Assembly: GCA_947258555.1 (NCBI GenBank)
Contig: CAMYJF010000003.1
Span: 47,487-111,486 of the forward strand
DNA length: 64,000 nt
DNA from: an uncultured Eudoraea sp.
GTDB taxonomy: Bacteria; Bacteroidota; Bacteroidia; Flavobacteriales; Flavobacteriaceae
Direction of reading: 5' to 3'
Part shown: positions 27,414 through 36,181 of the stretch, in pieces
Position numbering within the stretch: the first letter of the stretch is position 1
Layout: every line of letters starts with the position of its first letter
Position numbers and translations under genes: made by a program
The notes under the pieces: model-generated
Told to the model about the DNA's origin: nothing
What the model saw: the letters and a program-made list of their open reading frames with translations, nothing else
The model's database searches: none

Positions 27414-28178
27414 ATGGATGCCGAAATCAAGACTGAAGGTAAATTCAGGTATTTAGAAATAGGCGAAGGAGCCCCCATAATTATTCTTCACGGCCTTATG
27501 GGCGGATTGAGTAATTTTAAAGGGGTGACCAACCATTTCCCGGAACGCGGTTACCAGGTCCTGGTTCCTGAGCTTCCTATATATGATATGCCCCTGGTTA
27601 AGACCACGGTTAAGAACTTCGCGAAATTCCTGGAGAAATTCATCGAATTCAAAAAACTGGACAAAGTCATCGTACTTGGCAACTCTCTTGGTGGGCATAT
27701 TGGCTTGCTCCATGCCAAATTATTTCCGGAAGTTGTAAAAGCTCTGGTCATCACTGGCAGTTCCGGACTCTACGAAAGTGCGATGGGCGATGGATACCCT
27801 AAACGCGGCGATTACGAGTTTATCAAGAAGAAAGCAGAAGATGTTTTTTATGACCCTGCTATAGCCACTAAACAAATTGTAGATGAGGTGTTCGCCACTG
27901 TAAATGATCGTATGAAATTGGTTAAAACCCTGGCCATTGCCAAAAGTGCGATCAGGCATAATATGGCCAAAGACCTTCCGGAGATGAAAACGCCAACCTG
28001 TATTATTTGGGGAAAGAACGATTCTGTTACACCCCCAAATGTCGCAGAGGAATTTCACGAGCTACTCCCCGACTCCGACCTCTTCTGGATCGATAAATGT
28101 GGCCATGCCCCCATGATGGAACATCCCGAGGAGTTTAATCAAGTACTCGACGCCTGGTTACAAGAGCGAAAATTCTAA
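27414..28178 (+). CDS. Alpha/beta hydrolase
   Basis: A 254-residue soluble hydrolase. The catalytic triad can be placed: nucleophile Ser91 in GNSLGG, Asp203 in WGKNDSVTPP and His231 in CGHAPMME; the oxyanion loop is HGLMGG at 26-31. No signal peptide. The substrate is not evident. It sits 10 bases upstream of engB on the same strand and probably shares its transcript; it is divergent from the dcw cluster. Confidence 0.88.
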   Translation: MDAEIKTEGKFRYLEIGEGAPIIILHGLMGGLSNFKGVTNHFPERGYQVLVPELPIYDMPLVKTTVKNFAKFLEKFIEFKKLDKVIVLGNSLGGHIGLLHAKLFPEVVKALVITGSSGLYESAMGDGYPKRGDYEFIKKKAEDVFYDPAIATKQIVDEVFATVNDRMKLVKTLAIAKSAIRHNMAKDLPEMKTPTCIIWGKNDSVTPPNVAEEFHELLPDSDLFWIDKCGHAPMMEHPEEFNQVLDAWLQERKF

Positions 28179-28188
28179 GATTTAAGAG

Positions 28189-28806
28189 ATGGATATAAAG
28201 TCGGCCGACTTTATAGTGAGCAATACGGATGTTAGTAAATGTCCGTCTGAACCGATACCGGAATACGCCTTTATTGGAAGATCCAATGTGGGTAAATCTT
28301 CCTTGATCAATATGTTATTGCAGCGAAAGCAGTTAGCGAAAACTTCAGGGAGGCCGGGAAAAACCCAGCTCATTAATCATTTCAAGATCAACAATGCCTG
28401 GTACCTGGTCGACTTGCCAGGATACGGCTATGCCAGGGTATCTAAGAAGGCAAAAAAAACATTCCAGAAATATATAACGGACTACTTCCTAAAGCGCAAA
28501 CAATTACTCAGTGCCTTTGTATTAGTGGATATTCGGCATGAACCACAGCCTGTGGATCTCGATTTTATGCGATGGCTGGGTGAGCGTCAAATTCCGTTTG
28601 CCCTTATTTTCACTAAAGCTGACAAACTCAAACCAAAGGCCATTGAGGCACAGGTTGCGGCCTACCTACAACTACTGAAAGAAGATGGTTGGGAAGAAGC
28701 TCCAGAGCATTTTATTACCTCCTCAACACATGGCACAGGCAGGGAAGAAGTACTTTCCTATATTGCCGATATAAACCGGCAATTCAAGGATTTCAATAAG
28801 AAATAG
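28189..28806 (+). CDS. engB: Ribosome biogenesis GTPase EngB/YsxC
   Basis: Essential GTPase for 50S subunit assembly. P-loop GRSNVGKS at 30-37, switch region GKTQ near 57-60, DLPGYG at 75-80 and the guanine motif TKAD at 142-145. 205 residues, normal for the family. Located 10 bases after the hydrolase gene and ends three bases before the convergent hypothetical gene. Confidence 0.96.
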   Translation: MDIKSADFIVSNTDVSKCPSEPIPEYAFIGRSNVGKSSLINMLLQRKQLAKTSGRPGKTQLINHFKINNAWYLVDLPGYGYARVSKKAKKTFQKYITDYFLKRKQLLSAFVLVDIRHEPQPVDLDFMRWLGERQIPFALIFTKADKLKPKAIEAQVAAYLQLLKEDGWEEAPEHFITSSTHGTGREEVLSYIADINRQFKDFNKK

Positions 28807-28809
28807 GCA

Positions 28810-29193
28810 TTAGTTGACGGGTAGCCGCTCTTTGATCATATCAATCAGATCTGATTCGTTTTCAAGCCTATTCAGCTCAGAGGCTTCAACCATAGTTTCT
28901 AATTTCTCGTTCTCTACCTTATATATTATCGGTAGTTCTATGGTCTCCGGAGCAATATTTGAGTAAGCCTCAAAAAATTCGTCTTTATGAAGAAAGGTCA
29001 TTGGCAAATGAAAGTTTTCCCGAAAATCCTTCCATTTCTTTTTTTCACTAAAAGTGCCAAAAGTAAGCTGACAGAGGGAGCAGGAATAGGTAGATGGATT
29101 CACTATTTTATGGGCAGCATCTAATAAGGCATTTCCGAGACCGGAATTGGCATTATAAATAAATAGTAAAATACTGCTATGTGCAGATACCAT
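28810..29193 (-). CDS. Conserved hypothetical protein with CxxC
   Basis: A 127-residue protein: a hydrophobic first strand (ILLFIYNANSG), a helix, then YSCSLCQLTFG with a CxxC pair around residue 37-40, and a FREN/HLPMTFLHKDEF segment. I recognise the pattern as a conserved Bacteroidota family that is sometimes labelled GTPase in databases, but no GTPase motifs (P-loop, NKxD) are present. A thiol or metal role for the CxxC pair is only a guess. Transcribed convergently to engB. Confidence 0.65.
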   Translation of the reverse strand: MVSAHSSILLFIYNANSGLGNALLDAAHKIVNPSTYSCSLCQLTFGTFSEKKKWKDFRENFHLPMTFLHKDEFFEAYSNIAPETIELPIIYKVENEKLETMVEASELNRLENESDLIDMIKERLPVN

Positions 29194-29407
29194 ATGTCAA
29201 CTTATATTTTAAGCGCTCTTGCTATCCTGCGAGGCCCTCTCTATACTCTTCAGTCGTGATTTTCATTAAAAATTTCTTTCAATAAACGCCTTAACAGCTC
29301 AGCTGGCCAAAAGTTTCAATCTTTTATTTCAGAACTTGGTTATCAAAACAATAGCCTCATCAAGAACATACAGATTGAAAAATACATGATTATCCCTTTA
29401 TTCATAG

Positions 29408-29415
29408 TATTTTTG
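29408..29415 (+). promoter_or_regulatory. -7 box (TATTTTTG) for the glucan phosphorylase
   Basis: Perfect TAnnTTTG, 23 bases upstream of the ATG at 29439. The rest of the 245-base gap 29194-29438 shows no gene or clear structure. Confidence 0.55.
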
Positions 29416-29438
29416 GACGTTTTTTAAATCAACTCGTC

Positions 29439-31082
29439 ATGGAAAATTCATACGGCCAATGGCCCCATCCATATAAACCGGCATCAGAATTTAACAAGAG
29501 GGTGGCTTATTTCAGTATGGAATTTGCCATCGATCAGGGGTTAAAAATCTATTCCGGGGGACTCGGATTCCTGGCAGGATCACACATGCGATCGGCCTGT
29601 TCGCTGAAACAAAACTTAATAGGAATTGGTATCCTTTGGAAATATGGTTACTACGACCAGGGTCGTAAAAAAGATTGTACTATGGAAGCCAGGTGGATAG
29701 AAAAGAACTATAGTTTTATTGAAGACACCGGAATTGAGGTCAATGTGCGGGTACACAACAATAATGATGTTAAAGTAAAGGCCTATGTGCTGCGGTCTGA
29801 AATCTTCAATACGGCTCCCGTTTATTTACTGACAACGGATATCGATGGAAATGATGATCTGGCAAGAAGCATTACCCATACGCTATATGACAACCATGAG
29901 AATACTCGAATTGCTCAGAATATCGTTTTGGGCATCGGCGGGGCCAAAGTGGTTCAGGCCTTGGGCGGAGCAGATATATATCATCTGAATGAAGGGCACG
30001 GACTGCCTGCTTTTTATTACTTAAAAGGTGAAGGTGTTAAAAAATCACAGTTCGTCTTCACCACCCATACCCCTGAACGGGGTGGCAACGCCGAACGAGA
30101 AGGCGCATACCTGAATGAATTTGGGTTTTTTGGTAAAAGTTTATCGCATGAAGAGCTTTCGCAGGAAACCGTTCAAGGGGGCATCCTGAGTTATACGGTC
30201 GCAGCTCTACGCATGGCAAGTCGGGCCAATGCTGTTTCAAAACTGCACGCTAAAGTGGCCACTAAAATGTGGAAAGATTATGAAGGCATCTCTAAGATCA
30301 TTCCCATCACGAATTCCCAGAATAGGGATTACTGGCAAGACAGTGGTATGGGAAAGGCTTGGAAAAAAAGGGATGCCCGGGCCTTTCACCGATCTAAAAA
30401 TGAATGGAAAAAACGCCTATTCAGGGAAGTATTGGATCAGACCGGAAAACTGTTCCATACGGAGGTCGTTACTATAGTCTGGGCACGGCGATTTGCCGGC
30501 TATAAGAGAGCGGATCTGCTCTTACGGGATTGGGAGCGTTTCCAGCGCCTGATCCATAACCAGGAACACCCTGTTCAGATCATTTGGGCAGGAAAACCGT
30601 ATCCGCTTGACTCTTATGGGATCAACATCTTCGATCATCTGGTACACGCTACAAAATATCTGCCGAATCTGGCAGTATTAACAGGATATGAACTATCCTT
30701 GTCGAAGCTATTGAAATCAGGGTCCGATATCTGGCTAAATACCCCACGGATCACCCGTGAGGCTTCGGGAACCAGCGGGATGACTGCAGCCATGAATGGA
30801 TCGGTCAACCTGTCTGTCAATGATGGATGGATCCCTGAATTTGCAAAGCATGGCCAAAACAGTTTCATTCTTCCCGAGGTTTCTCACCATTTACCCGTAC
30901 ATGAGCAGGACGATATCGATTCCAAAAATTTGTACCGGATCCTGGAACAAGAAGTACTACCTATTTATTATAAAGATCCGGGGCGTTGGGATCAGATCGT
31001 CTTTAACGCGATCGATGATGTGCTGCCTGAATTTGACAGCCAAAGGATGGCCAGGGAATATTACGAGAAGCTATATATATAA
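29439..31082 (+). CDS. glgP: Alpha-glucan phosphorylase-like protein (GT35)
   Basis: Short-type glucan phosphorylase (547 residues; the TIGR02094-like group lacking the N-terminal extension of muscle phosphorylase). Family blocks: VAYFSMEFAIDQGLKIYSGGLG near the N-terminus, HLNEGHG, FTTHTPERGGN, RRFAGYKRADLLL, IWAGKPYP and the C-terminal EASGTSGM. In phosphorylases the residue after this GM is the lysine that holds pyridoxal phosphate; here it is Thr449. So either this subgroup works without PLP or the protein has another activity. No glycogen gene is next to it. Ends in a small terminator hairpin. Confidence 0.85.
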   Translation: MENSYGQWPHPYKPASEFNKRVAYFSMEFAIDQGLKIYSGGLGFLAGSHMRSACSLKQNLIGIGILWKYGYYDQGRKKDCTMEARWIEKNYSFIEDTGIEVNVRVHNNNDVKVKAYVLRSEIFNTAPVYLLTTDIDGNDDLARSITHTLYDNHENTRIAQNIVLGIGGAKVVQALGGADIYHLNEGHGLPAFYYLKGEGVKKSQFVFTTHTPERGGNAEREGAYLNEFGFFGKSLSHEELSQETVQGGILSYTVAALRMASRANAVSKLHAKVATKMWKDYEGISKIIPITNSQNRDYWQDSGMGKAWKKRDARAFHRSKNEWKKRLFREVLDQTGKLFHTEVVTIVWARRFAGYKRADLLLRDWERFQRLIHNQEHPVQIIWAGKPYPLDSYGINIFDHLVHATKYLPNLAVLTGYELSLSKLLKSGSDIWLNTPRITREASGTSGMTAAMNGSVNLSVNDGWIPEFAKHGQNSFILPEVSHHLPVHEQDDIDSKNLYRILEQEVLPIYYKDPGRWDQIVFNAIDDVLPEFDSQRMAREYYEKLYI

Positions 31083-31095
31083 TGTATAGCTTTTT
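31068..31095 (+). terminator. Terminator overlapping the end of the phosphorylase gene
   Basis: AAGCTATA (31068-31075) pairs with TATAGCTT (31085-31092), followed by TTTT. The left arm lies inside the last codons. It fits the 14-base gap to the convergent gldC gene. Confidence 0.55.
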
Positions 31096-31096
31096 C

Positions 31097-31426
31097 TTAG
31101 AGTTCCATTTTTTCGGCAAAATAGGCACAAAAATCCTGCATGGTAGCAGTCATCTTTTCATCCTGAGTGGCCCGAAGAAACGTTTCGCTTAAACCCATAA
31201 GTGTTTGATGAAAGAACACCTTCATTTCATCGATCGGCATATCCTTGGTCCACAGATCGATCTTTAGTGCTTCCTTTTGGTTATGATCCCAAACAGAGAG
31301 CAACATTGCTTTTGCAGATTCACTTGTGATCCCGCCATCTTCTGCTGTCCAGTTCAATTCTTCAGGCACCCGATTTTCATCCAGCCCTACTTTTAATGAT
31401 ATAGTCGAAGTATGATGTATTGCCAT
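31097..31426 (-). CDS. gldC: Gliding motility protein GldC
   Basis: Small cytoplasmic protein (109 residues) of the GldC family, needed for stable gliding machinery in Flavobacterium. Recognised by the MAIHHTSTISLKVGLDENRVPEELNWTAEDGG start (conserved tract at residues 1-32) and the pairing with gldB directly upstream; their stop and start share one base (TAATG). Confidence 0.9.
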   Translation of the reverse strand: MAIHHTSTISLKVGLDENRVPEELNWTAEDGGITSESAKAMLLSVWDHNQKEALKIDLWTKDMPIDEMKVFFHQTLMGLSETFLRATQDEKMTATMQDFCAYFAEKMEL

Positions 31427-32388
31427 TACTTTTTGGGTTTGAATTTAGAACGCATAAAAATATCGCGTCCGGATAATTTGAGCATTTGATGCACTTCCAC
31501 ATCATTATTTTCCATATAGGCCCGCACTATCTGCCAACCTATATATTGTCCTATGCGACCTGGAGATTCACCGTCCAATTCCAATCGAAATTTGGAGAAA
31601 GGTGCATCATTAAGGAATCGTGGAGCCAGGCCCTTGTCCGTGCTATACAATAATTCACGTTCAATAAAATACCGCCAGATCGGATCTTCGTTGGCCCGGG
31701 CCCAGGCCAATTCTTCCTGGGTATATTTTATTTTTTCAGGATCTTCCCTCCATGGTAAAAGCAGATCTTTAAGGTATAGCTTCTTACCATAATAGATCAT
31801 TTGTGAAAGAAATGTTCTTTCGGCAGGTGGCGGTACTTTGGTAGCACTAAACGCATCTGCTATATCAGGGAGTATATAGACAGGATCTAATTGAGCAGCA
31901 ATATAGCTATCCATGCCTTTGTAAAATTTATGTGACTCCCCCAGATAAGAATCCAAAGCTACCAGGACCATGGTATCTGCCAATATGATCCTGTTTTGAT
32001 AATCTACTTCTGAGATCATGGTTACAACCTTTGGCATAGGTGCTGCATCGGGAAAGTAATGACGCCAATGTTTATAAAAGAGCGTGATCTCTTCCTTCTC
32101 TTTCTCAAAATCTGAAAAGGTTTTTTCTACTTCCCATAAAATTTCCCGCTGTAAGGTGTCGGATAATTTGGCCACCCATATAGAATCCGGATATTGTGCA
32201 GGAAAGAAATAGGGGTATTCAGCCTTTAAAATCGGTAAACTGGCTTCAGTAGTGGCTGCTAACTTCCTGTCGAACCTGATTACATCGGTTTTAATTGGTA
32301 TTTCCAAGATTTGATTAGGTATTTTCCTATCTTCTATGCAGGAATAAATGATAAATAATATAAGAATAGAATATTTTGAACACTTCAT
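31426..32388 (-). CDS. gldB: Gliding motility lipoprotein GldB
   Basis: Membrane-attached lipoprotein of the gliding/type IX secretion apparatus of Bacteroidota. The longest frame starts at 32466, but the ATG at 32386-32388 gives a proper lipoprotein signal: MKCSKYSILILFIIYSC with lipid-bearing Cys17. 320 residues. It is cotranscribed with gldC and divergent from nadE, a conserved neighbour in this group. Confidence 0.9.
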   Translation of the reverse strand: MKCSKYSILILFIIYSCIEDRKIPNQILEIPIKTDVIRFDRKLAATTEASLPILKAEYPYFFPAQYPDSIWVAKLSDTLQREILWEVEKTFSDFEKEKEEITLFYKHWRHYFPDAAPMPKVVTMISEVDYQNRIILADTMVLVALDSYLGESHKFYKGMDSYIAAQLDPVYILPDIADAFSATKVPPPAERTFLSQMIYYGKKLYLKDLLLPWREDPEKIKYTQEELAWARANEDPIWRYFIERELLYSTDKGLAPRFLNDAPFSKFRLELDGESPGRIGQYIGWQIVRAYMENNDVEVHQMLKLSGRDIFMRSKFKPKK

Positions 32389-32499
32389 GTCTTTCCCTCT
32401 TTCTAAGCTATAAATTGTTAACTTTCCACCGCGAAAAATTCCGCGATCACGTAAACTAAAGCTCAAAATTAAACGTTTTATCCCTAATTAATCCAACCC

Positions 32500-33288
32500 A
32501 TGCATACGCAGAAGGTCATAACATATATTGTTGACTGGCTTCTGGACTACGCGACTACAAATAATCAGAAAGGATTTGTTGTGGGCGTATCCGGCGGGAT
32601 AGATTCTGCCGTCACCTCCACACTCTGTGCAAAAACCGGACTTCCGGTCTTGTGTGTTGAGATGCCCATTCACCAGGGTGATAATCAGGTGACCCGCGCA
32701 AACCTCCATATAGACTGGCTTCAAGAGAATTTCTCCAACCTAAGTCGGCAACCCGTAAATCTAACTCCCGTATTTGATAACCTGGTAAGTGTATTGCCTC
32801 CGGTTGAGGATGAAGAACAGCGATTTATGGCCCTTGCGAATACCAGAGCTCGAATACGCATGACCACTTTATATTACTTTGCCGCCCTAAATAAATATCT
32901 CGTCGCCGGAACCGGTAATAAAGTAGAGGACTTCGGTATAGGCTTTTATACAAAATATGGCGATGGAGGCGTGGACCTCAGCCCCATTGCAGACCTCATG
33001 AAATCCGAAGTGTACGATATTGGCGTATATTTAGGTATAAACGACACAATTATTAAGGCTCCTCCTACAGATGGTTTGTGGGGTGATAATCGTACCGATG
33101 AAGATCAGATCGGTGCATCTTATCCAGAATTAGAGTGGGCCATGCGCATGAATGACCAGGGAAAATCCCCCGAAGATTTTACAGGTCGAGATTTAGAGGT
33201 TTTTCTTATATATAAAAAGTATAATACAGTGAATAAGCATAAGATGATTCCTATACCAATTTGTAATATTCCAGAGGAATTAAAGTAA
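32500..33288 (+). CDS. nadE: NAD+ synthase (ammonia-type)
   Basis: Last step of NAD synthesis: amidation of nicotinic acid adenine dinucleotide with ATP. The PP-loop SGGIDS is at 31-36; GTGNKVEDFGIGFYTKYGDGG and DGLWGDNRTDEDQ are the substrate-binding loops. 262 residues and no glutaminase domain, so it uses free ammonia. It is divergent from gldB. Confidence 0.96.
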   Translation: MHTQKVITYIVDWLLDYATTNNQKGFVVGVSGGIDSAVTSTLCAKTGLPVLCVEMPIHQGDNQVTRANLHIDWLQENFSNLSRQPVNLTPVFDNLVSVLPPVEDEEQRFMALANTRARIRMTTLYYFAALNKYLVAGTGNKVEDFGIGFYTKYGDGGVDLSPIADLMKSEVYDIGVYLGINDTIIKAPPTDGLWGDNRTDEDQIGASYPELEWAMRMNDQGKSPEDFTGRDLEVFLIYKKYNTVNKHKMIPIPICNIPEELK

Positions 33289-33446
33289 CCTCTCATCTAT
33301 GAATCAGATACTTAAGTCGAAAAGTCCGCCCCCAATGCACTGTATTCAAAGAAAAAGTACATATTTGCCTCGGAATTTAGAATTTTTAACCCTACATTAT
33401 ACGGCTGTAATTTTAGAAGTATAATTAAATCTAGAACTACATTAGA

Positions 33447-34076
33447 ATGATCAAAGTTTTAATTGCAGACAACCATCCCATAGTTAGATTGGGTATTAAG
33501 CAGGTGCTGAGTACTTCTCCAGAATTTGAAGTTATCGCTGATGTAGCAACCACTTCTGAACTATTTGACACGTTAAACAAAGTTACTCCCGATGTTGTTA
33601 TGCTTGAGATGGATATTCCGGAAATTAACGGGATCGCCACGCTCAGGAAAGTAAAACAAGAATATCCGAACATTAAAGTTCTGATATACAGCGGGCAATC
33701 TGAAGATGTTTATGCTTTGAGTACAATCAGGGCAGGCGCTTTTGGATATCTATCTAAAACAGCTGATTTAGATTACATTATTTCTGCTGTTAAGAAAGTA
33801 AGTGAAGGTAACATGTTTATCACAAATGAATTGGCCCAGCGTTTAGCCTTCGATGAAGGTACGCAGAAACCAAGAAGGTTCTTTAGGAAGTTGTCTACTC
33901 GCGAAGTCGAGGTACTTAAGTTATTGGCTAGTGGAAAACGTAACAAGGAAGTAGCCCAAGGTCTGAATCTTAATGAGAAGACCGTTAGTACGTACAAGGC
34001 ACGTTTGATGAAAAAATTGAATGTGGACAACCTTGTAGATCTGTTACAGCAAGCCAAGGCTTTAGAATTGTATTAA
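33447..34076 (+). CDS. NarL/FixJ-type response regulator with altered receiver
   Basis: Receiver domain (residues 1-120) joined to a LuxR-type HTH (about 145-205: LSTREVEVLKLLASGKRNKEVAQGL and KTVSTYKARLMKKL). In the receiver, the acidic pair is Asp8-Asn9 instead of Asp-Asp, and the phosphoacceptor position reads Glu54 in VVMLEMDIP instead of Asp; Lys104 (YLSKTA) and Ser82 are kept. Glu at this place often mimics phosphorylation, so the protein may be active without a kinase. No histidine kinase is adjacent. Followed by a strong bidirectional terminator. Confidence 0.9.
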   Translation: MIKVLIADNHPIVRLGIKQVLSTSPEFEVIADVATTSELFDTLNKVTPDVVMLEMDIPEINGIATLRKVKQEYPNIKVLIYSGQSEDVYALSTIRAGAFGYLSKTADLDYIISAVKKVSEGNMFITNELAQRLAFDEGTQKPRRFFRKLSTREVEVLKLLASGKRNKEVAQGLNLNEKTVSTYKARLMKKLNVDNLVDLLQQAKALELY

Positions 34077-34100
34077 ATTCCATACTGCTTAAAAACGGTT

Positions 34101-34131
34101 AAAAACCCCGGTCTAGGACTGGGGTTTTTTT
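34101..34131. terminator. Bidirectional terminator between the regulator and dnaG
   Basis: AACCCCgGTC pairs with GACtGGGGTT around a TAG loop; seven T follow on the plus strand and five A-to-T on the minus strand. The dnaG stop codon (34130-34132) lies in the T-run. Confidence 0.85.
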
Positions 34132-36109
34132 ATGATAATACCCTATTTAATTTTGTATTCAATAATTTATTGAGCTCCAGGTAGCGTATGATCTCCTCCA
34201 AAGCCTCCTGGTGATCGGTTTCCAAATTATCAGTACCCTCCTGCAAGGATTCAATTCGTTTCTTGATCAAATAACAACGCAAGGTTAGAATTGTTTCGCT
34301 TACCAGCTGTGAAACACTTTGTGCTTTCTCTTTGGGATAAATATTTTTGCGCTCCCATTGGTGTAGCGAATACTTTTCATCCTCCATCAGTATTGAAGAG
34401 ATTTCTGAAATCAGATTCTGATCCAGTTGATTCATGAAGGTGTTTAAGGTGAAATCTTCCCTTTCATTCATTTCTTCCATCAGTTTATAGTAGATCATGC
34501 GAAATAACTCATGGGTAAGCTCGATCTCATCTTCCTGGAGGTCCAGGTAAATCTTTTCATAAACCTTAGCCTCTACCTGCTCTTGTTCAAGAACTAATTC
34601 CCCTTCTTCATTCTCCTTGTAGACATAGTCCTCAAACGCCTCCTGCTCATTCCCATATAATAGCAACATTTCTATGATCTTACGTTCCAATTCATATTGG
34701 GTATCAACTTTAACAGCGGCCTGTTCCGAGGGTTTAATCACCTGGAAGGCTTCTGCTTGCTTGCGAACACTTTTAGCCTGCTCCTGCCTGTTCTTACTGC
34801 TTATCTGGGCCAGGGTATTAAAGAGAACTTCTTCTGAAACACCCATGATCCGGGCACATTCCTGTATGTAGATCTCCCTCTTTATCCGATCGGGTATGAG
34901 TGCAATACTCCCAACAATATCGCGCACGGTATTGGCTCGTTTTATGGGGTCAGAACCCCCTTCCGCCACTAATAAGGAAGTTTTGAACTGGATAAAATCC
35001 TTAGAATTTTCTTCCAGGTATAAATGCATTTCCTCCAGGCTATTGGCCCGCGCAAAACTATCCGGGTCTTCCCCCTCTGGAAAGGCACAAACCTTGACAT
35101 TCATTCCCTGTTCCAGAATCAGATCTATTCCCCTGAGGGAAGCTCGTAAGCCCGCAGCATCACCATCAAATAGAACCGTGACCTGGGTGGTTAGTCTTCG
35201 AATGAGTCGGATCTGTTCCGGTGTCAGCGCGGTACCACTGGATGCCACCACATTCTCAATGCCCAGTTGATGCATTTGGATCACATCTGTGTAGCCTTCT
35301 ACCAGGTAACAATTATCTTCTTTGGCGATAGCTTGTTTCGCATAATAGATCCCATAGAGCACTTTACTCTTATGATAGATGAGACTTTCGGGCGAATTCA
35401 TATACTTCGCCGCCTTCTTATCCTGGCCCAGGATACGTCCGCCAAATCCCAAAACTCTTCCACTCATTGAGTGAATAGGGAACATTACTCGTCCTTTGAA
35501 GCGATCAAAGGTTTTGGCTTCCTGGCTTGCTGTTTTATCACGATGGATACTCAGACCGGTTTTTACTAAAACCTCCTGGGAATACCCATCCTTCAGGGCG
35601 CGCTTGGTGAAAGCTTCCCATTCATCGAGGCTGTAACCAAGGGAAAACTTTTTGATCGTCTCGGGCGTGAACCCCCGTTCCTTAAAATAGGTCAGGCCAA
35701 TGGCTTTTCCCTTGTCGGATTCCCACAGATTTTCCTCAAATATCTTCTGGGCATAGGTACTCGCAATAAAGAGGCTTTCTTTCTCATCGGCGAGCTCCTT
35801 CTGTTCATCGGTCTGTACGGTTTCCTCTATCTCTATGCCATATTTCCTGGCCAGATACCGAATTGCCTCAGGATATGAAAAATGTTCATGTTCCATCAGG
35901 AAGGCAACGACATTACCGCCTTTACCCGAGCTAAAATCCTTCCATATCTGCTTAACCGGGGAGACCATAAAGCTGGGCGTGCGCTCATCCGTAAACGGAC
36001 TCAGGGCCTTGAAATTTGATCCTGACTTCTTTAACTGCACAAAATCCCCGATCACCTCCTCGATGCGGGCAGATTCATATACCTGGTCTATGGTAGATTT
36101 AGCTATCAA
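34130..36109 (-). CDS. dnaG: DNA primase without zinc ligands
   Basis: Makes RNA primers for DNA replication. The N-terminal region is clearly homologous to the DnaG zinc ribbon (SPFTDERTPSFMVSPVKQIWKDFSSGKGGN, split here: SPFTDERTPSF at 37-47, FSSGKGGN at 59-66), but the usual ligands Cys, His, Cys, Cys are Ser37, Thr40, Asp58 and Ser61. The catalytic TOPRIM core is normal (LVEGYTDVIQMHQ with EGYTD, DGDAAG). 659 residues. The start is a TTG (36107-36109); no ATG is in place upstream. From memory, other flavobacterial DnaG proteins share the zinc loss. Last gene of a long minus-strand run. Confidence 0.95.
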   Translation of the reverse strand: MIAKSTIDQVYESARIEEVIGDFVQLKKSGSNFKALSPFTDERTPSFMVSPVKQIWKDFSSGKGGNVVAFLMEHEHFSYPEAIRYLARKYGIEIEETVQTDEQKELADEKESLFIASTYAQKIFEENLWESDKGKAIGLTYFKERGFTPETIKKFSLGYSLDEWEAFTKRALKDGYSQEVLVKTGLSIHRDKTASQEAKTFDRFKGRVMFPIHSMSGRVLGFGGRILGQDKKAAKYMNSPESLIYHKSKVLYGIYYAKQAIAKEDNCYLVEGYTDVIQMHQLGIENVVASSGTALTPEQIRLIRRLTTQVTVLFDGDAAGLRASLRGIDLILEQGMNVKVCAFPEGEDPDSFARANSLEEMHLYLEENSKDFIQFKTSLLVAEGGSDPIKRANTVRDIVGSIALIPDRIKREIYIQECARIMGVSEEVLFNTLAQISSKNRQEQAKSVRKQAEAFQVIKPSEQAAVKVDTQYELERKIIEMLLLYGNEQEAFEDYVYKENEEGELVLEQEQVEAKVYEKIYLDLQEDEIELTHELFRMIYYKLMEEMNEREDFTLNTFMNQLDQNLISEISSILMEDEKYSLHQWERKNIYPKEKAQSVSQLVSETILTLRCYLIKKRIESLQEGTDNLETDHQEALEEIIRYLELNKLLNTKLNRVLS

Positions 36110-36181
36110 TTTTCAAATAATGGTAGGGGTAAAAATAGCAAATTTAAAGGGGCCGACATACGGGTGTGAATAACTTCCACT

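Noticed and set aside
31068..31095. Riboswitch or attenuator at the gldC end
   Set aside because: The small hairpin with T-run fits a plain terminator of the phosphorylase gene between convergent genes.
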